DNA from: Flavobacterium tistrianum
GTDB taxonomy: Bacteria; Bacteroidota; Bacteroidia; Flavobacteriales; Flavobacteriaceae
DNA length: 64,000 nt
Assembly (NCBI RefSeq): GCF_003254545.1
Contig: NZ_QJRH01000073.1
Coordinates: forward strand, 372,001 to 436,000
Direction: 5' to 3'
Part shown: positions 32,125-40,166 of the stretch, piece after piece
Layout: each line of letters begins with the position of its first letter
How positions within the stretch are numbered: position 1 is the first letter of the stretch
The notes under the pieces: generated by a model
Seen by the model: the letters and a program-made list of their open reading frames with translations, nothing else
Database searches by the model: none
What the model was told of the DNA's origin: nothing
Program-made: the position numbers and the translations under genes

Positions 32125-34656
32125 TTATCTTCTTCCTCTAAAGCCTCCGCCGCCTCTAAAACCACCACCGCCGAAGCCGCCTCCATTAAATCCGCCTCCG
32201 CTTCTTTGAATGTTTTGGAAATTTCGAGTTTGCATTTCACCGCGGTCTCTTGAAATAGCCGAGCGATCAAGATCGTTTGTAATATCTGGACGACCAGCTT
32301 CTCCAAGCGGTTTGTTGGGCTGACCAAGCGTTTGATCTGCTTTCGGGAAATTATCACGCTGAATTCCGTCTCCCATTCGGGTTTCGCCTCCTAGATTTTG
32401 ACCAGTTTTTGGCAAATTATCACGCTGAATTCTCTCTCCTGCACCATTTGCCCCAAGTCCTTCATTAGGTCTGTCACGCTGAATTCGTTCCCCCGCACCA
32501 TTCGCTCCAAGTCCTTGGTTAGCTTTATTCTGAATCCCTTCGCCTGTTTTTTTGGATGAACCCAAAGTTCCTGCTTGTGTCCAGCCACCGTTTCCATTAT
32601 TATAATGGCTCCAGTTTCCGTTGGCATCTCTTTTATAGACATGGCCGTCGTGACCTGCATAAACGTTATTATTGGTATGAATCGTAGTTCCTCCGCCTCT
32701 TTTATGTGTAATTACACCTTCTTTTCCGCCTGAAGTTTCATAACCAATCGCAGTTCCGCGTCGAGTTGTAATATGTCCTGTCTGCGCCCACTGATTTCCA
32801 TTTGTCGCTGCAGAATGTCCCCATTGTGCATACGCATTATGCCCTTGATTGGTTCTCGCATAATTTCCCGTCCAAGGATTATAAGTGCTTGCAGCCGTGC
32901 GTCCGCCATACCAGCCTTGCACACTTGCAGAACGCCCATATCTTCCCGTTGCAGGATTATACCATGCCGAAGTTCCGGCTGCGCCATAAGGTCCATAAAC
33001 GCGTCTTCCAGCCACATAACCTCCTGTCCACGGATTGTAAACCGCTCCTCCTCCATACGCATAAGGCCACGGACGATAAATTGGATACATTCCGCCATAA
33101 TACATATACGGCGGATAATACCATCCCGTACCATACGTCAATATAGCGCCAAATGTTGCACCAATTATAAAAGCACCTAAATAACCCGCTGTTGCACTGC
33201 TTTCAACTGTTGTGTCAGTTGTAGTTTGCGTTACATACGTAACATTATATACTGGCGAACTTGGCGGAATCGTATAAATTTCTTTCGGAACAGAATCGCA
33301 TGTTTTCCAAGGTCCGTTTGGACTTGTGGACATAAACCAAACCGCCTGAAAACACAAGTAATACAAATCGCCTACTTTTATAATCTTCTCTTGCGTATTG
33401 CTTGCATATTGCATTTTCGTTCCATCAATAGGCTTAAACTGAGGAGTTCCACCATCATACGATACTTTTACTTTTGCCTCAGCATCAGATTTCTTCAAAA
33501 TAGCCGTTGTCGGAACCTGCGATAACATTACAGCATCATTTGCTTCCTGCGTTCCAGGCACCGATGACAATACATTGGCACGCGGAGAATCTTTCGGAAT
33601 TTTAGCAAAATCAGCCGGAAGACTATTACTAGCATAACTCCATGGTCCAGTTAGTTCTTTAGACTTAAACCATCTTCCAGACAATAATACATAATACTGA
33701 CCCTTGTTTTCATCGGCAAAAACGTCATTTTCGGTATTATCAATGTATAACAATTTGGTTCTTGGAATTTTTTCAAATTTCGGACTTCCATTTATAGCAA
33801 TCAATTCTGCAGGTTTATTGCTGTAGAAAACCTCTGGAGCTCCACCAGACGATGGCGGCGGAATCATCTTTTTGACATCATCAAAATTCTGTCCCGAAGG
33901 CAGATGGCGCAAACCCGAAGGCAATTTGGTAGTTTTAGTCCATTTACCCGCAATATTTTTCGAAGTCAGCCAAATATTCTCCACTAATAAATAATAATCT
34001 TTTGTCGTTTTATCAAAAAACAAATCCCAATTGGTATTTACCACATACTGAATATCTGTTTTTTCTACAGGCACCAAAACCGGTTCCCCTTGCACGATAA
34101 GCAAAATCGACGGATTCGTACTGTAAAAAATAGTTGGAGGATCGTTTTTACCCGCAATTCCCTTTGGCGGACTTTTGGTATGGCTTAAATCTGCCAAAAT
34201 GCGATCTACCGAAATAGGATCTCCGCTCTGAGGCAGGGTTTCCTTAAATAGCTTTTCCATTTCAGGAACTTTCTTTTCGTCGAGAGCTGGAAATCGAATA
34301 TCAGTTACCTGAAGATTTTTAATAAAAGCGCTTCGGTTGTCTTTGTCTACCAATGTTTCAGCTTTCAAAGATGCCACACCCAAAACCTGTTTTCCATCTT
34401 TTGGAGTCAGCGAAAAAGCCACTCGGGCTGTAAGTTCTTTAAAATCCTTCCAATCGTCTACCTGAGGCTGATAATAAACCAGTTTTGTACCGTTGTTTTC
34501 AGCTTCACGAGGCCAGCCACGATCTGCAATTAATGTAGAATCGGCAGTTTCAGACTTTCCAGCTTCAGAACTTGACTGCTCCGTATCTTTATCTTTTTTG
34601 CAGGAGAACAAAACCGTACTCAAACAAACTCCAATTATTAGAAAAGCATTTCTCAT
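32125..34656 (-). CDS. Large repetitive lipoprotein with glycine/tyrosine-rich C-terminus
   Basis: An 843-residue lipoprotein with lipobox Cys19 (VLFSCKKDK). The N-terminal two thirds contain repeated modules of about 85 residues: PTIFYSTNPSILLIVQG, then PEVFYSNKPAELIAINGSP, each followed by a YYLLVENIW or QYYVLLSGRWF strand and a GxW-type end. A hydrophobic stretch around residues 510-535 (YLGAFIIGATFGAIL) could be a membrane helix. The rest is rich in Gly, Tyr, Trp and Asn, with GANGAGERIQRD repeated, and ends in GGGF-type repeats. Similar proteins are annotated as carbohydrate-binding family V/XII proteins, without proof. Start chosen at 34656 (an ATG at 34680 also exists). A cell-surface role is likely. 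Confidence 0.75.
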   Translation of the reverse strand: MRNAFLIIGVCLSTVLFSCKKDKDTEQSSSEAGKSETADSTLIADRGWPREAENNGTKLVYYQPQVDDWKDFKELTARVAFSLTPKDGKQVLGVASLKAETLVDKDNRSAFIKNLQVTDIRFPALDEKKVPEMEKLFKETLPQSGDPISVDRILADLSHTKSPPKGIAGKNDPPTIFYSTNPSILLIVQGEPVLVPVEKTDIQYVVNTNWDLFFDKTTKDYYLLVENIWLTSKNIAGKWTKTTKLPSGLRHLPSGQNFDDVKKMIPPPSSGGAPEVFYSNKPAELIAINGSPKFEKIPRTKLLYIDNTENDVFADENKGQYYVLLSGRWFKSKELTGPWSYASNSLPADFAKIPKDSPRANVLSSVPGTQEANDAVMLSQVPTTAILKKSDAEAKVKVSYDGGTPQFKPIDGTKMQYASNTQEKIIKVGDLYYLCFQAVWFMSTSPNGPWKTCDSVPKEIYTIPPSSPVYNVTYVTQTTTDTTVESSATAGYLGAFIIGATFGAILTYGTGWYYPPYMYYGGMYPIYRPWPYAYGGGAVYNPWTGGYVAGRRVYGPYGAAGTSAWYNPATGRYGRSASVQGWYGGRTAASTYNPWTGNYARTNQGHNAYAQWGHSAATNGNQWAQTGHITTRRGTAIGYETSGGKEGVITHKRGGGTTIHTNNNVYAGHDGHVYKRDANGNWSHYNNGNGGWTQAGTLGSSKKTGEGIQNKANQGLGANGAGERIQRDRPNEGLGANGAGERIQRDNLPKTGQNLGGETRMGDGIQRDNFPKADQTLGQPNKPLGEAGRPDITNDLDRSAISRDRGEMQTRNFQNIQRSGGGFNGGGFGGGGFRGGGGFRGRR

Positions 34657-35097
34657 AAATTTAAAAGTTAGATTATTCATTGAAAACTTATTTTCTCGAT
34701 CGTCTTATAAAATTGTTTCGTATAAAATTAAATTCACCGCATAAATAAAACTACAAATCAGCCACTTACTTTGTTTCACATTATAATTTGAAACCAAATA
34801 AGTACTTAAATCCCGTTCTTTTCTCGAACTAAGATTTTAAATCTGTTTCCAAACAAGTATGATAAAGTGAGCATTGACATTGACATTGACATTGATATTG
34901 ATATTAATTAGGAGCTATTTCCTGCTATCCGCTATATCTTTTTCTTGCTAAAGAAGCAAGAAAAAGGATGCCGCTCCTATCAGGGCTAGGGCACTCGTTT
35001 TCAAAAGACCGTTTTCGAAAAATTATTATTTAAAGTCTTTTGTGTTCTAACCTCAATCCAATCAATACTTATAAATATTTTTTATAAATAATAAAAA
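34657..35097. other. Intergenic region with hexamer tandem repeat and REP-like hairpin
   Basis: About 440 bp with no gene. It contains CATTGA hexamers repeated about five times with decay (34872-34903), then a hairpin CTTGCTAAAGAAGCAAG within 34911-34992, in the context CCGCTATATCTTTTTC...AAAAGGATGCCGCTCCTATC. Elements of this second type recur in Bacteroidota intergenic DNA. No regulatory function is claimed. Confidence 0.45.
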
Positions 35098-35136
35098 TTA
35101 TTAATTTGATTAATAAGCACCTTCCCTATACCTTTG
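35098..35136 (+). promoter_or_regulatory. Promoter and dyad operator of OsmC gene
   Basis: A 19-bp dyad TTATTAA-TTTGA-TTAATAA lies at 35098-35116, overlapping a TTTG at 35105-35108 that fits a -33 element; the -7 element TACCTTTG is at 35129-35136, 20 bp further. The overlap suggests repression by a small dimeric regulator of unknown identity. Confidence 0.55.
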
Positions 35137-35197
35137 TCTCATCAAAATCAAAGAAATGATTTGAACATCTTAAAAAATAACTTAAAAAATAGAAATC

Positions 35198-35614
35198 ATG
35201 AAATTTACAAGAAGAGCAAACGCAAACTGGAAAGGTACAGGAATGGAAGGAAAAGGAACCATCAGTACACAAAGCACAACTTTAGACAATGCGCAATTAT
35301 CATTTAAAACTCGTTTTGAGCAAGGTGTAGGAACCAATCCTGAAGAATTAATCGCAGCAGCACATTCTGGATGTTTTACAATGCAGTTGAGCTTTTTATT
35401 ATCTGAAGCTGGTTTTGTTCCAGAAGATTTAGACACAACTGCTAAAGTAACTTTTGAAGACGGAACTATTACTTTAATTCAGTTAGAATTGACTGGAAAA
35501 GTACCTGGAATTTCTGCAGAAGATTTTCAGCAAACCGCTCAAAAAGCAAAAGAGATTTGTCCAATTTCTAAGTTGTTGAATACTGAAATTACATTACAAG
35601 TAACCTTAAAGTAA
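35198..35614 (+). CDS. OsmC-type peroxiredoxin
   Basis: A 138-residue OsmC-family protein. Peroxidatic Cys59 in AAHSGCFTMQLSFLL and resolving Cys121 in EICPISKLL match the OsmC branch; GTNPEELIAAAHSGC is its most conserved block. It reduces organic peroxides in the cytosol. It has its own promoter with a dyad overlapping the -33 element. With Ohr at 29375, Dps at 7954 and OxyR at 36855, it is one of several peroxide-defence genes in the window. Confidence 0.88.
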   Translation: MKFTRRANANWKGTGMEGKGTISTQSTTLDNAQLSFKTRFEQGVGTNPEELIAAAHSGCFTMQLSFLLSEAGFVPEDLDTTAKVTFEDGTITLIQLELTGKVPGISAEDFQQTAQKAKEICPISKLLNTEITLQVTLK

Positions 35615-35628
35615 TTCAAACATAATCT

Positions 35629-35728
35629 TGTCATTCTGAGGAACGAAGAATCACACTCGAGAATCTACAAAGATTGGTGACATTCTATACGGAGTTTCTT
35701 GTGTGATTTCTCCTTCGTCGAAATGACA
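35629..35728. repeat. TGTCATTTCGA palindromic element, copy 2
   Basis: Starts TGTCATTCTGAGGAACGA and ends TCTCCTTCGTCGAAATGACA; arms are degenerate relative to copy 1 but the core ACAAAGATTGG is kept. Confidence 0.65.
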
Positions 35729-35770
35729 AAACTGAGACAAATCATATTTACAATCTAAAATTTTAAAAAA

Positions 35771-36532
35771 ATGAAAACAATATTTAAAAGCTTTTTAGTA
35801 TTTGCAGTACTAATTTTTAGTTTAACATTCACAAACGTAAACGCACAAACTAATCCTAAAATCAAAAATGTTGTATTGGTTCATGGCGCATTTGCAGATG
35901 GCTCTGGATGGCAAGGTTTATACAAGGTTTTGACTAAAAAAGGCTATAATGTAACGATCGTTCAAAATCCGTTGAGTTCTTTGGAAGATGATGTTCAAGC
36001 CACAAACTTAGCTTTAGACAAACAAGACGGACCAACAATTTTGGTTGGACATTCTTGGGGCGGAACAGTAATTACAGAAGCTGGAAATCATCCAAAAGTA
36101 GCGGCTTTGGTTTACGTAGCGGCTTTACAGCCTGATAATGGCGAAAATTCTGTTCAATGGTTGCAAACTGCTCCTCCAGCTCCAGAAAATGGTGTATTGC
36201 CTCCAGATGAAAAAGGAATTGCTTATTATGACAAAGCTAAATTTCACGCTGGTTTTGCAGGAGATTTGAGCAAAGAGCAAGCCGATTTTATGTATGCTTC
36301 GCAAGGTGCTTTTCATGCGCAAGGTTTTTTAACTCCGATAACTAAAGCCGCTTGGAGAACTAAACCTTCTTACGGAATCGTAGCGACTGAAGACAAAAGT
36401 ATTGTTCCAAGTATTCAGCACGCGATGTACAAACGTTCGAATACTAAAATCACTGAAATTAAAGGTAGTCACGTAGTGTTTATTTCTCAGCCTGAGAAAG
36501 TGGCTAATGTGATTGTTGAAGCGAGTAAATAA
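35771..36532 (+). CDS. Secreted alpha/beta hydrolase, serine esterase type
   Basis: A 253-residue exported hydrolase. The signal peptide ends in NVNAQ at residue 26. Motifs: oxyanion loop VLVHGAFADGSGW, nucleophile Ser95 in VGHSWGGTV, a late Asp in ATEDKSIVP and His in IKGSHVVFISQP. The sequence is of the plant-type salicylic ester/hydroxynitrile-lyase-like branch (VQNPLSSLEDDV is typical) which hydrolyses small esters. The substrate is unknown. It follows a palindromic repeat, 156 bp after the OsmC gene, and is probably transcribed from its own promoter, which I cannot place. Confidence 0.8.
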   Translation: MKTIFKSFLVFAVLIFSLTFTNVNAQTNPKIKNVVLVHGAFADGSGWQGLYKVLTKKGYNVTIVQNPLSSLEDDVQATNLALDKQDGPTILVGHSWGGTVITEAGNHPKVAALVYVAALQPDNGENSVQWLQTAPPAPENGVLPPDEKGIAYYDKAKFHAGFAGDLSKEQADFMYASQGAFHAQGFLTPITKAAWRTKPSYGIVATEDKSIVPSIQHAMYKRSNTKITEIKGSHVVFISQPEKVANVIVEASK

Positions 36533-36574
36533 TTGTGAATGGTTAATTGTTAATTATAAATTCATACATAAGCT

Positions 36575-36672
36575 TGTCATTTCGAACGAGGAATCACACT
36601 AGAAATTCTACAAAGATTGGCGACATTCTAGACAGAGCTATTTGCGTGTTCTTCGACTCGCTCAGAAGGACA
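36575..36672. repeat. TGTCATTTCGA palindromic element, copy 3
   Basis: Starts TGTCATTTCGAACGAGGAA, has core ACAAAGATTGGCGACATTC, and ends CTTCGACTCGCTCAGAAGGACA; right arm strongly diverged. Confidence 0.6.
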
Positions 36673-36685
36673 AAAACTATAATAT

Positions 36686-36787
36686 TGTCATTTCGACTGA
36701 AAGGAGAAATCACACTAGAAATTCTACAAAGATTGGCGACAAACATTGCGGAAACCCGCGTGTGATTTCTCCTTCGTCGAAATGACA
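36686..36787. repeat. TGTCATTTCGA palindromic element, copy 4
   Basis: Starts TGTCATTTCGACTGAAAGGA and ends TCTCCTTCGTCGAAATGACA, 14 bp after copy 3, with the same core. The pair of tandem copies occupies most of the gap between the hydrolase and oxyR. Confidence 0.65.
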
Positions 36788-36854
36788 AAACTGTATCTAA
36801 AGTCCAAATTCCATGCTGTAGAGCAATTGGAATTTGGATTTTTTATTTTAGAAT

Positions 36855-37823
36855 TTAACTCAACTTACTTACTGCTTTTATAAAATAAGGTGAATCGTTC
36901 CAGCGAATTTTTTTATAATTGAAATCTTTTTTTAATGACTCAGGAAGACAGTTCCAGATAGCTTCATTCATTTTCTCTAGTAGTAATTTCTTGGAGAAGG
37001 AATCGGAAACTACAAGACTTATTTCTCTTACGGGAACAGGTTCCTTGAAAGGTTTAAAAAATCCGCCTGATTCATTTAAGGTCGAAAGTTTAGGGATAAT
37101 CGCAAATCCTAAATGGGCTCGAACTAGATTTTTTAAAGTTTCTATCGAATTAATATCGTACGTAAACTGTTCCTTTATTTTATCGGATGTTTTTAGACCG
37201 CAGATGTCTAATAATTGAGCGTTGTAGCAATATTCATGATGCAGTAATAACAATTCGGTTTTGTCGCCGGACTGCATTTCGTAAAATTCATCATTCGCCA
37301 TAGGATGGGTCTGATTTAAATAGGCAACAAACGGTTCTTTAAAAACAACATGTTCTATTAAATTCGGGTTTCCTGTTGGCGTAGCCATAATGGCAACGTC
37401 AATTGCACCAGTTTCCAAATCGCGCATTAAATGTCCCGTATAGCCTTCTTTGATAATAAAATGCACTTTGGGCGCCGCTTCTTTCATGGCCTGAATAAAA
37501 AGCGGAATCAGATAAGGTGATAAAGTGGAAATAATGCCAAGTTTCAACTCTCCTTCCAGCAGATTTTTTTCGTTGATTACAAAATCACGAATTTCATCCA
37601 CTTCACGAAGTATCTTTTTGGCTTTATTAATAATTTCAATTCCTAAAACGGTTGGTGTCAATGGCACTTTATTTCGATCAAAAATCTTAATTCCGATTTC
37701 TTCTTCCAGATTTTTTAACTGAATGGTTAATCCTGGTTGCGTTACCATACAAACTTCGGCAGCTCTTGCAAAATGCCGTTCTTCGTCTAAAGCAACAATA
37801 TATTTTAACTGCTGAATGGTCAT
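36855..37823 (-). CDS. oxyR: LysR-family redox regulator OxyR
   Basis: A 322-residue LysR-type regulator. The N-terminal winged HTH is seen as MTIQQLKYIVALDEERHFARAA, broken at residue 20, with TQPGLTIQLKNLEEEIG. The C-terminal regulatory domain holds Cys199 and Cys208 (HEYCYNAQLLDIC), exactly the numbers and spacing of the peroxide-sensing disulfide of Escherichia coli OxyR, which strongly supports the call. Oxidation would activate peroxide-defence genes; Dps, Ohr and OsmC in this window are plausible targets, but no matching site has been proved. The ATG at 37823 is canonical for the family. The gene stands alone on the minus strand next to the T6SS island. Confidence 0.88.
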   Translation of the reverse strand: MTIQQLKYIVALDEERHFARAAEVCMVTQPGLTIQLKNLEEEIGIKIFDRNKVPLTPTVLGIEIINKAKKILREVDEIRDFVINEKNLLEGELKLGIISTLSPYLIPLFIQAMKEAAPKVHFIIKEGYTGHLMRDLETGAIDVAIMATPTGNPNLIEHVVFKEPFVAYLNQTHPMANDEFYEMQSGDKTELLLLHHEYCYNAQLLDICGLKTSDKIKEQFTYDINSIETLKNLVRAHLGFAIIPKLSTLNESGGFFKPFKEPVPVREISLVVSDSFSKKLLLEKMNEAIWNCLPESLKKDFNYKKIRWNDSPYFIKAVSKLS

Positions 37824-38155
37824 GTTTTCTAGTTTCTAAGATACTGAGTTGCTAAGGTACTGAGTTGCTCTTTTTTATTGTTAGTTTTTTAAGAAAACTT
37901 TGTGTTTGTTATTCTGAATGATATTTTTCAAAATAATAAGAACTTCTTAAAATACCTTATTCTGTTATTTTTTTGTCTTTTAAAGGTTTTTGTTATTATT
38001 TCTCCCTATCTATATTTACCATAATACCGCACTAAAAATACTGCGCATATACCAGCAGTAAATCCAACTACATTTTAGAAATCCCACTGTTCTCCTCTAT
38101 ATCAAAATAAAGGATCACAAAACTATTGCATCAAATTAACCTTAAAACAAACAGA
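37824..38155. other. Intergenic region before T6SS island
   Basis: About 330 AT-rich bases, with a short CTAAGGTACTGAGTTGCT direct repeat near 37835-37870. No gene or firm promoter is recognised. Confidence 0.4.
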
Positions 38156-38286
38156 ATGAGTTTTCTAGCAAACTGCAAATCAACGAAGAAAAACGTACCA
38201 GCATGAGCAAAATTCCAATGCTCATATCAATAGAACTGACTGCCAAAGAATCGGTTTTCCGCAATGCCAAGTTCTTTAAAAAATAG
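38156..38286 (+). pseudogene. Internally deleted tssD (Hcp) remnant
   Basis: The ATG at 38156 encodes MSFLA followed by a frame change; adding one A in the run near 38172 restores MSFLAKLQINEE, which closely resembles the start of Bacteroidota Hcp (TssD) tube proteins. In the same restored frame the sequence continues to PMLISIELTAKESVFRNAKFF and a stop at 38284-38286, resembling the end of Hcp. Together about 43 residues remain of a normal ~130, so the middle has been deleted. It lies 45 bp before vgrG, where hcp genes are often found. The call rests on memory of the family. Confidence 0.55.
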
Positions 38287-38330
38287 ATTTCAATTTAACC
38301 AATCATTACCTTATTTAAATTTCTAAAAAA

Positions 38331-40139
38331 ATGTCAAAATTCACAGAGCAGGTACATATCACTATAGAGGGTTTTACCCAAAATGTTATTTATTACAATC
38401 TTGAGCTTTCTCAAAAAATGGCAGACCATCATCATTTTTCTTTCTTTTGGCAATACACAGGAAAACCTATTATTGCCCCACAAGATCAGGAAAAAGCCTT
38501 TAGCAATTATATTGGCAGCGAGGTCATTTTTACTTTTAAAGTAAAAGGCATACGCTTAATGTCTAAAGGAAGAATTACAAAATTAAGCTCTATCGATCTG
38601 CACGGAAGTCCAGCTGGGCTACACGTAACAGGAACAAGCCATACCATTGCTCTTGATGACATGCCGAAATCCAGAATCTTTCGCGAGAAAAACCTCCAAC
38701 AGATTGGACTCGAAATTTTTGCAGAAGAAAATTCGGGAGAATTTTATCAGAGAGAAGCCATTGTGCCTACTTATACAAAAGAATTCAGCTTTAAGACTCA
38801 GTATAATGAAACAAACTTTGATTTCCTTAAACGCCTTTCTGCACGTTATGCCCAATGGTTTTATTTTGACGGGATGCGTATGCAGTTCGGTCAAATTAAA
38901 AACACTGAAATAAAACTTATAAACGAATCTTCGCTGCATAACTTTAGCATCGAAGCCAATTTAGTTTCTCATAAAACTTCATTTAGCAGTTATGACTACA
39001 ATAGCGCTTCTAATATAAAAAATGGTGCAGAAAAAACCTCTCAAGGAAGTCAAGACCGATTTGCTACGCTAGCCGTTTTTAAACAGCCGTATATTGTAAG
39101 ACCCGGACTCGAAAACGGTGCATATACCAGCAATGCTCAAAACAAGGATGAGATTGATGAAATGGTAAAAATGCAGACCGCAGGACGCGATGCCAACAGC
39201 ATATTTTACAGTGGCACATCCTATCTACCAATAGGTTTGGGACAGACTTTTTCTATTGAAAATAAAAACGTAGAACATCATTTACTGGCAATTGAAATTA
39301 TTCACCGCTCTGAAGTAAACGGAAATTATACCTGCAAATTTAAAGCAATTCCTGCCGATGTAGCAGCGCCACACTACACAGACGTAAATGCATTTGCTTC
39401 TGCCGAAAGCCAGCCCGCAATAGTAATTGACAATAACGATCCCGAAAAAATGGGACGCATAAAAGTGGAGTACTTCTGGAAAGGATGGGCAACTAAAAGC
39501 GATTGGATGCGTGTGGTTCAGCCTTACTCTGGTTCTGGAAAAGGGCTATATTTTAGACCCGAAATTGGCGAAGAAGTTCAAGTAAGTTTTGAAGCCAGTA
39601 ATGCAGAACGCCCGTATGTTTCTGGTACCTATTATAACGGAAAAGAAATGCCCGATTTCTTTGATACCAAAAACCGAATTAAAGGCTGGAAACTCCCTTT
39701 TGGACAGCTTTTCAAGTTTATTGAAAAAGTGAGCATCATACTCTCTGACCCAAGTGGGAATGAACTGCATATGAATGAGGAAACCAAAAGCACCACTTTG
39801 ACTGTACCAGAGACATTGACGCTTAATTGTAAAAACTTAATTATAAATGCTTCTGAGAGTATTACGACTACTGCGGGAATGAATATTTCTGAAACTGCTA
39901 CAGTAGATAAATCTACAATGGTTGGCGGAATGTTACATACAAATGTTACTGGCAATAGTATGTTTTATGTTGGCGGTAATCATGATGAAAATATCGAAGG
40001 TGATCTAAACTCAGATATCAGGAAGGATAAAATTTATACAGTTGCTGGAAAAAACATTCATCAAAGTGAAACTGGACATGAATTTCATTCCGATAAAACT
40101 ATAAAAAATAATAGCTCCGAAGATACGAGACAAAACTAA
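38331..40139 (+). CDS. vgrG: T6SS spike protein VgrG (TssI)
   Basis: A 602-residue VgrG of the Bacteroidota T6SS (subtype iii). The N-terminal gp27-like region (residues about 1-350) includes FLKRLSARYAQWFYFDG; the gp5 OB-fold follows (PEKMGRIKVEYFWKGW, MRVVQPYSGSGKG, EIGEEVQVSFEASNAERPYVSG); then a beta-helix needle with short repeats (residues about 480-602) and a polar end. It forms the tip of the injection tube and carries effectors. No toxin domain is fused. Directly downstream (27 bp) is a frameshifted effector and two immunity-like genes. No core T6SS sheath or baseplate genes are in the window, so this is an orphan effector island. Confidence 0.9.
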   Translation: MSKFTEQVHITIEGFTQNVIYYNLELSQKMADHHHFSFFWQYTGKPIIAPQDQEKAFSNYIGSEVIFTFKVKGIRLMSKGRITKLSSIDLHGSPAGLHVTGTSHTIALDDMPKSRIFREKNLQQIGLEIFAEENSGEFYQREAIVPTYTKEFSFKTQYNETNFDFLKRLSARYAQWFYFDGMRMQFGQIKNTEIKLINESSLHNFSIEANLVSHKTSFSSYDYNSASNIKNGAEKTSQGSQDRFATLAVFKQPYIVRPGLENGAYTSNAQNKDEIDEMVKMQTAGRDANSIFYSGTSYLPIGLGQTFSIENKNVEHHLLAIEIIHRSEVNGNYTCKFKAIPADVAAPHYTDVNAFASAESQPAIVIDNNDPEKMGRIKVEYFWKGWATKSDWMRVVQPYSGSGKGLYFRPEIGEEVQVSFEASNAERPYVSGTYYNGKEMPDFFDTKNRIKGWKLPFGQLFKFIEKVSIILSDPSGNELHMNEETKSTTLTVPETLTLNCKNLIINASESITTTAGMNISETATVDKSTMVGGMLHTNVTGNSMFYVGGNHDENIEGDLNSDIRKDKIYTVAGKNIHQSETGHEFHSDKTIKNNSSEDTRQN

Positions 40140-40166
40140 ACCTGAAGAATATAAAAAAATCAAGAA

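Noticed and set aside
32391..33180. Several overlapping frames on both strands within the glycine-rich lipoprotein gene
   Set aside because: They are by-products of the repetitive codon pattern (Gly/Tyr/Asn-rich) of the real gene.
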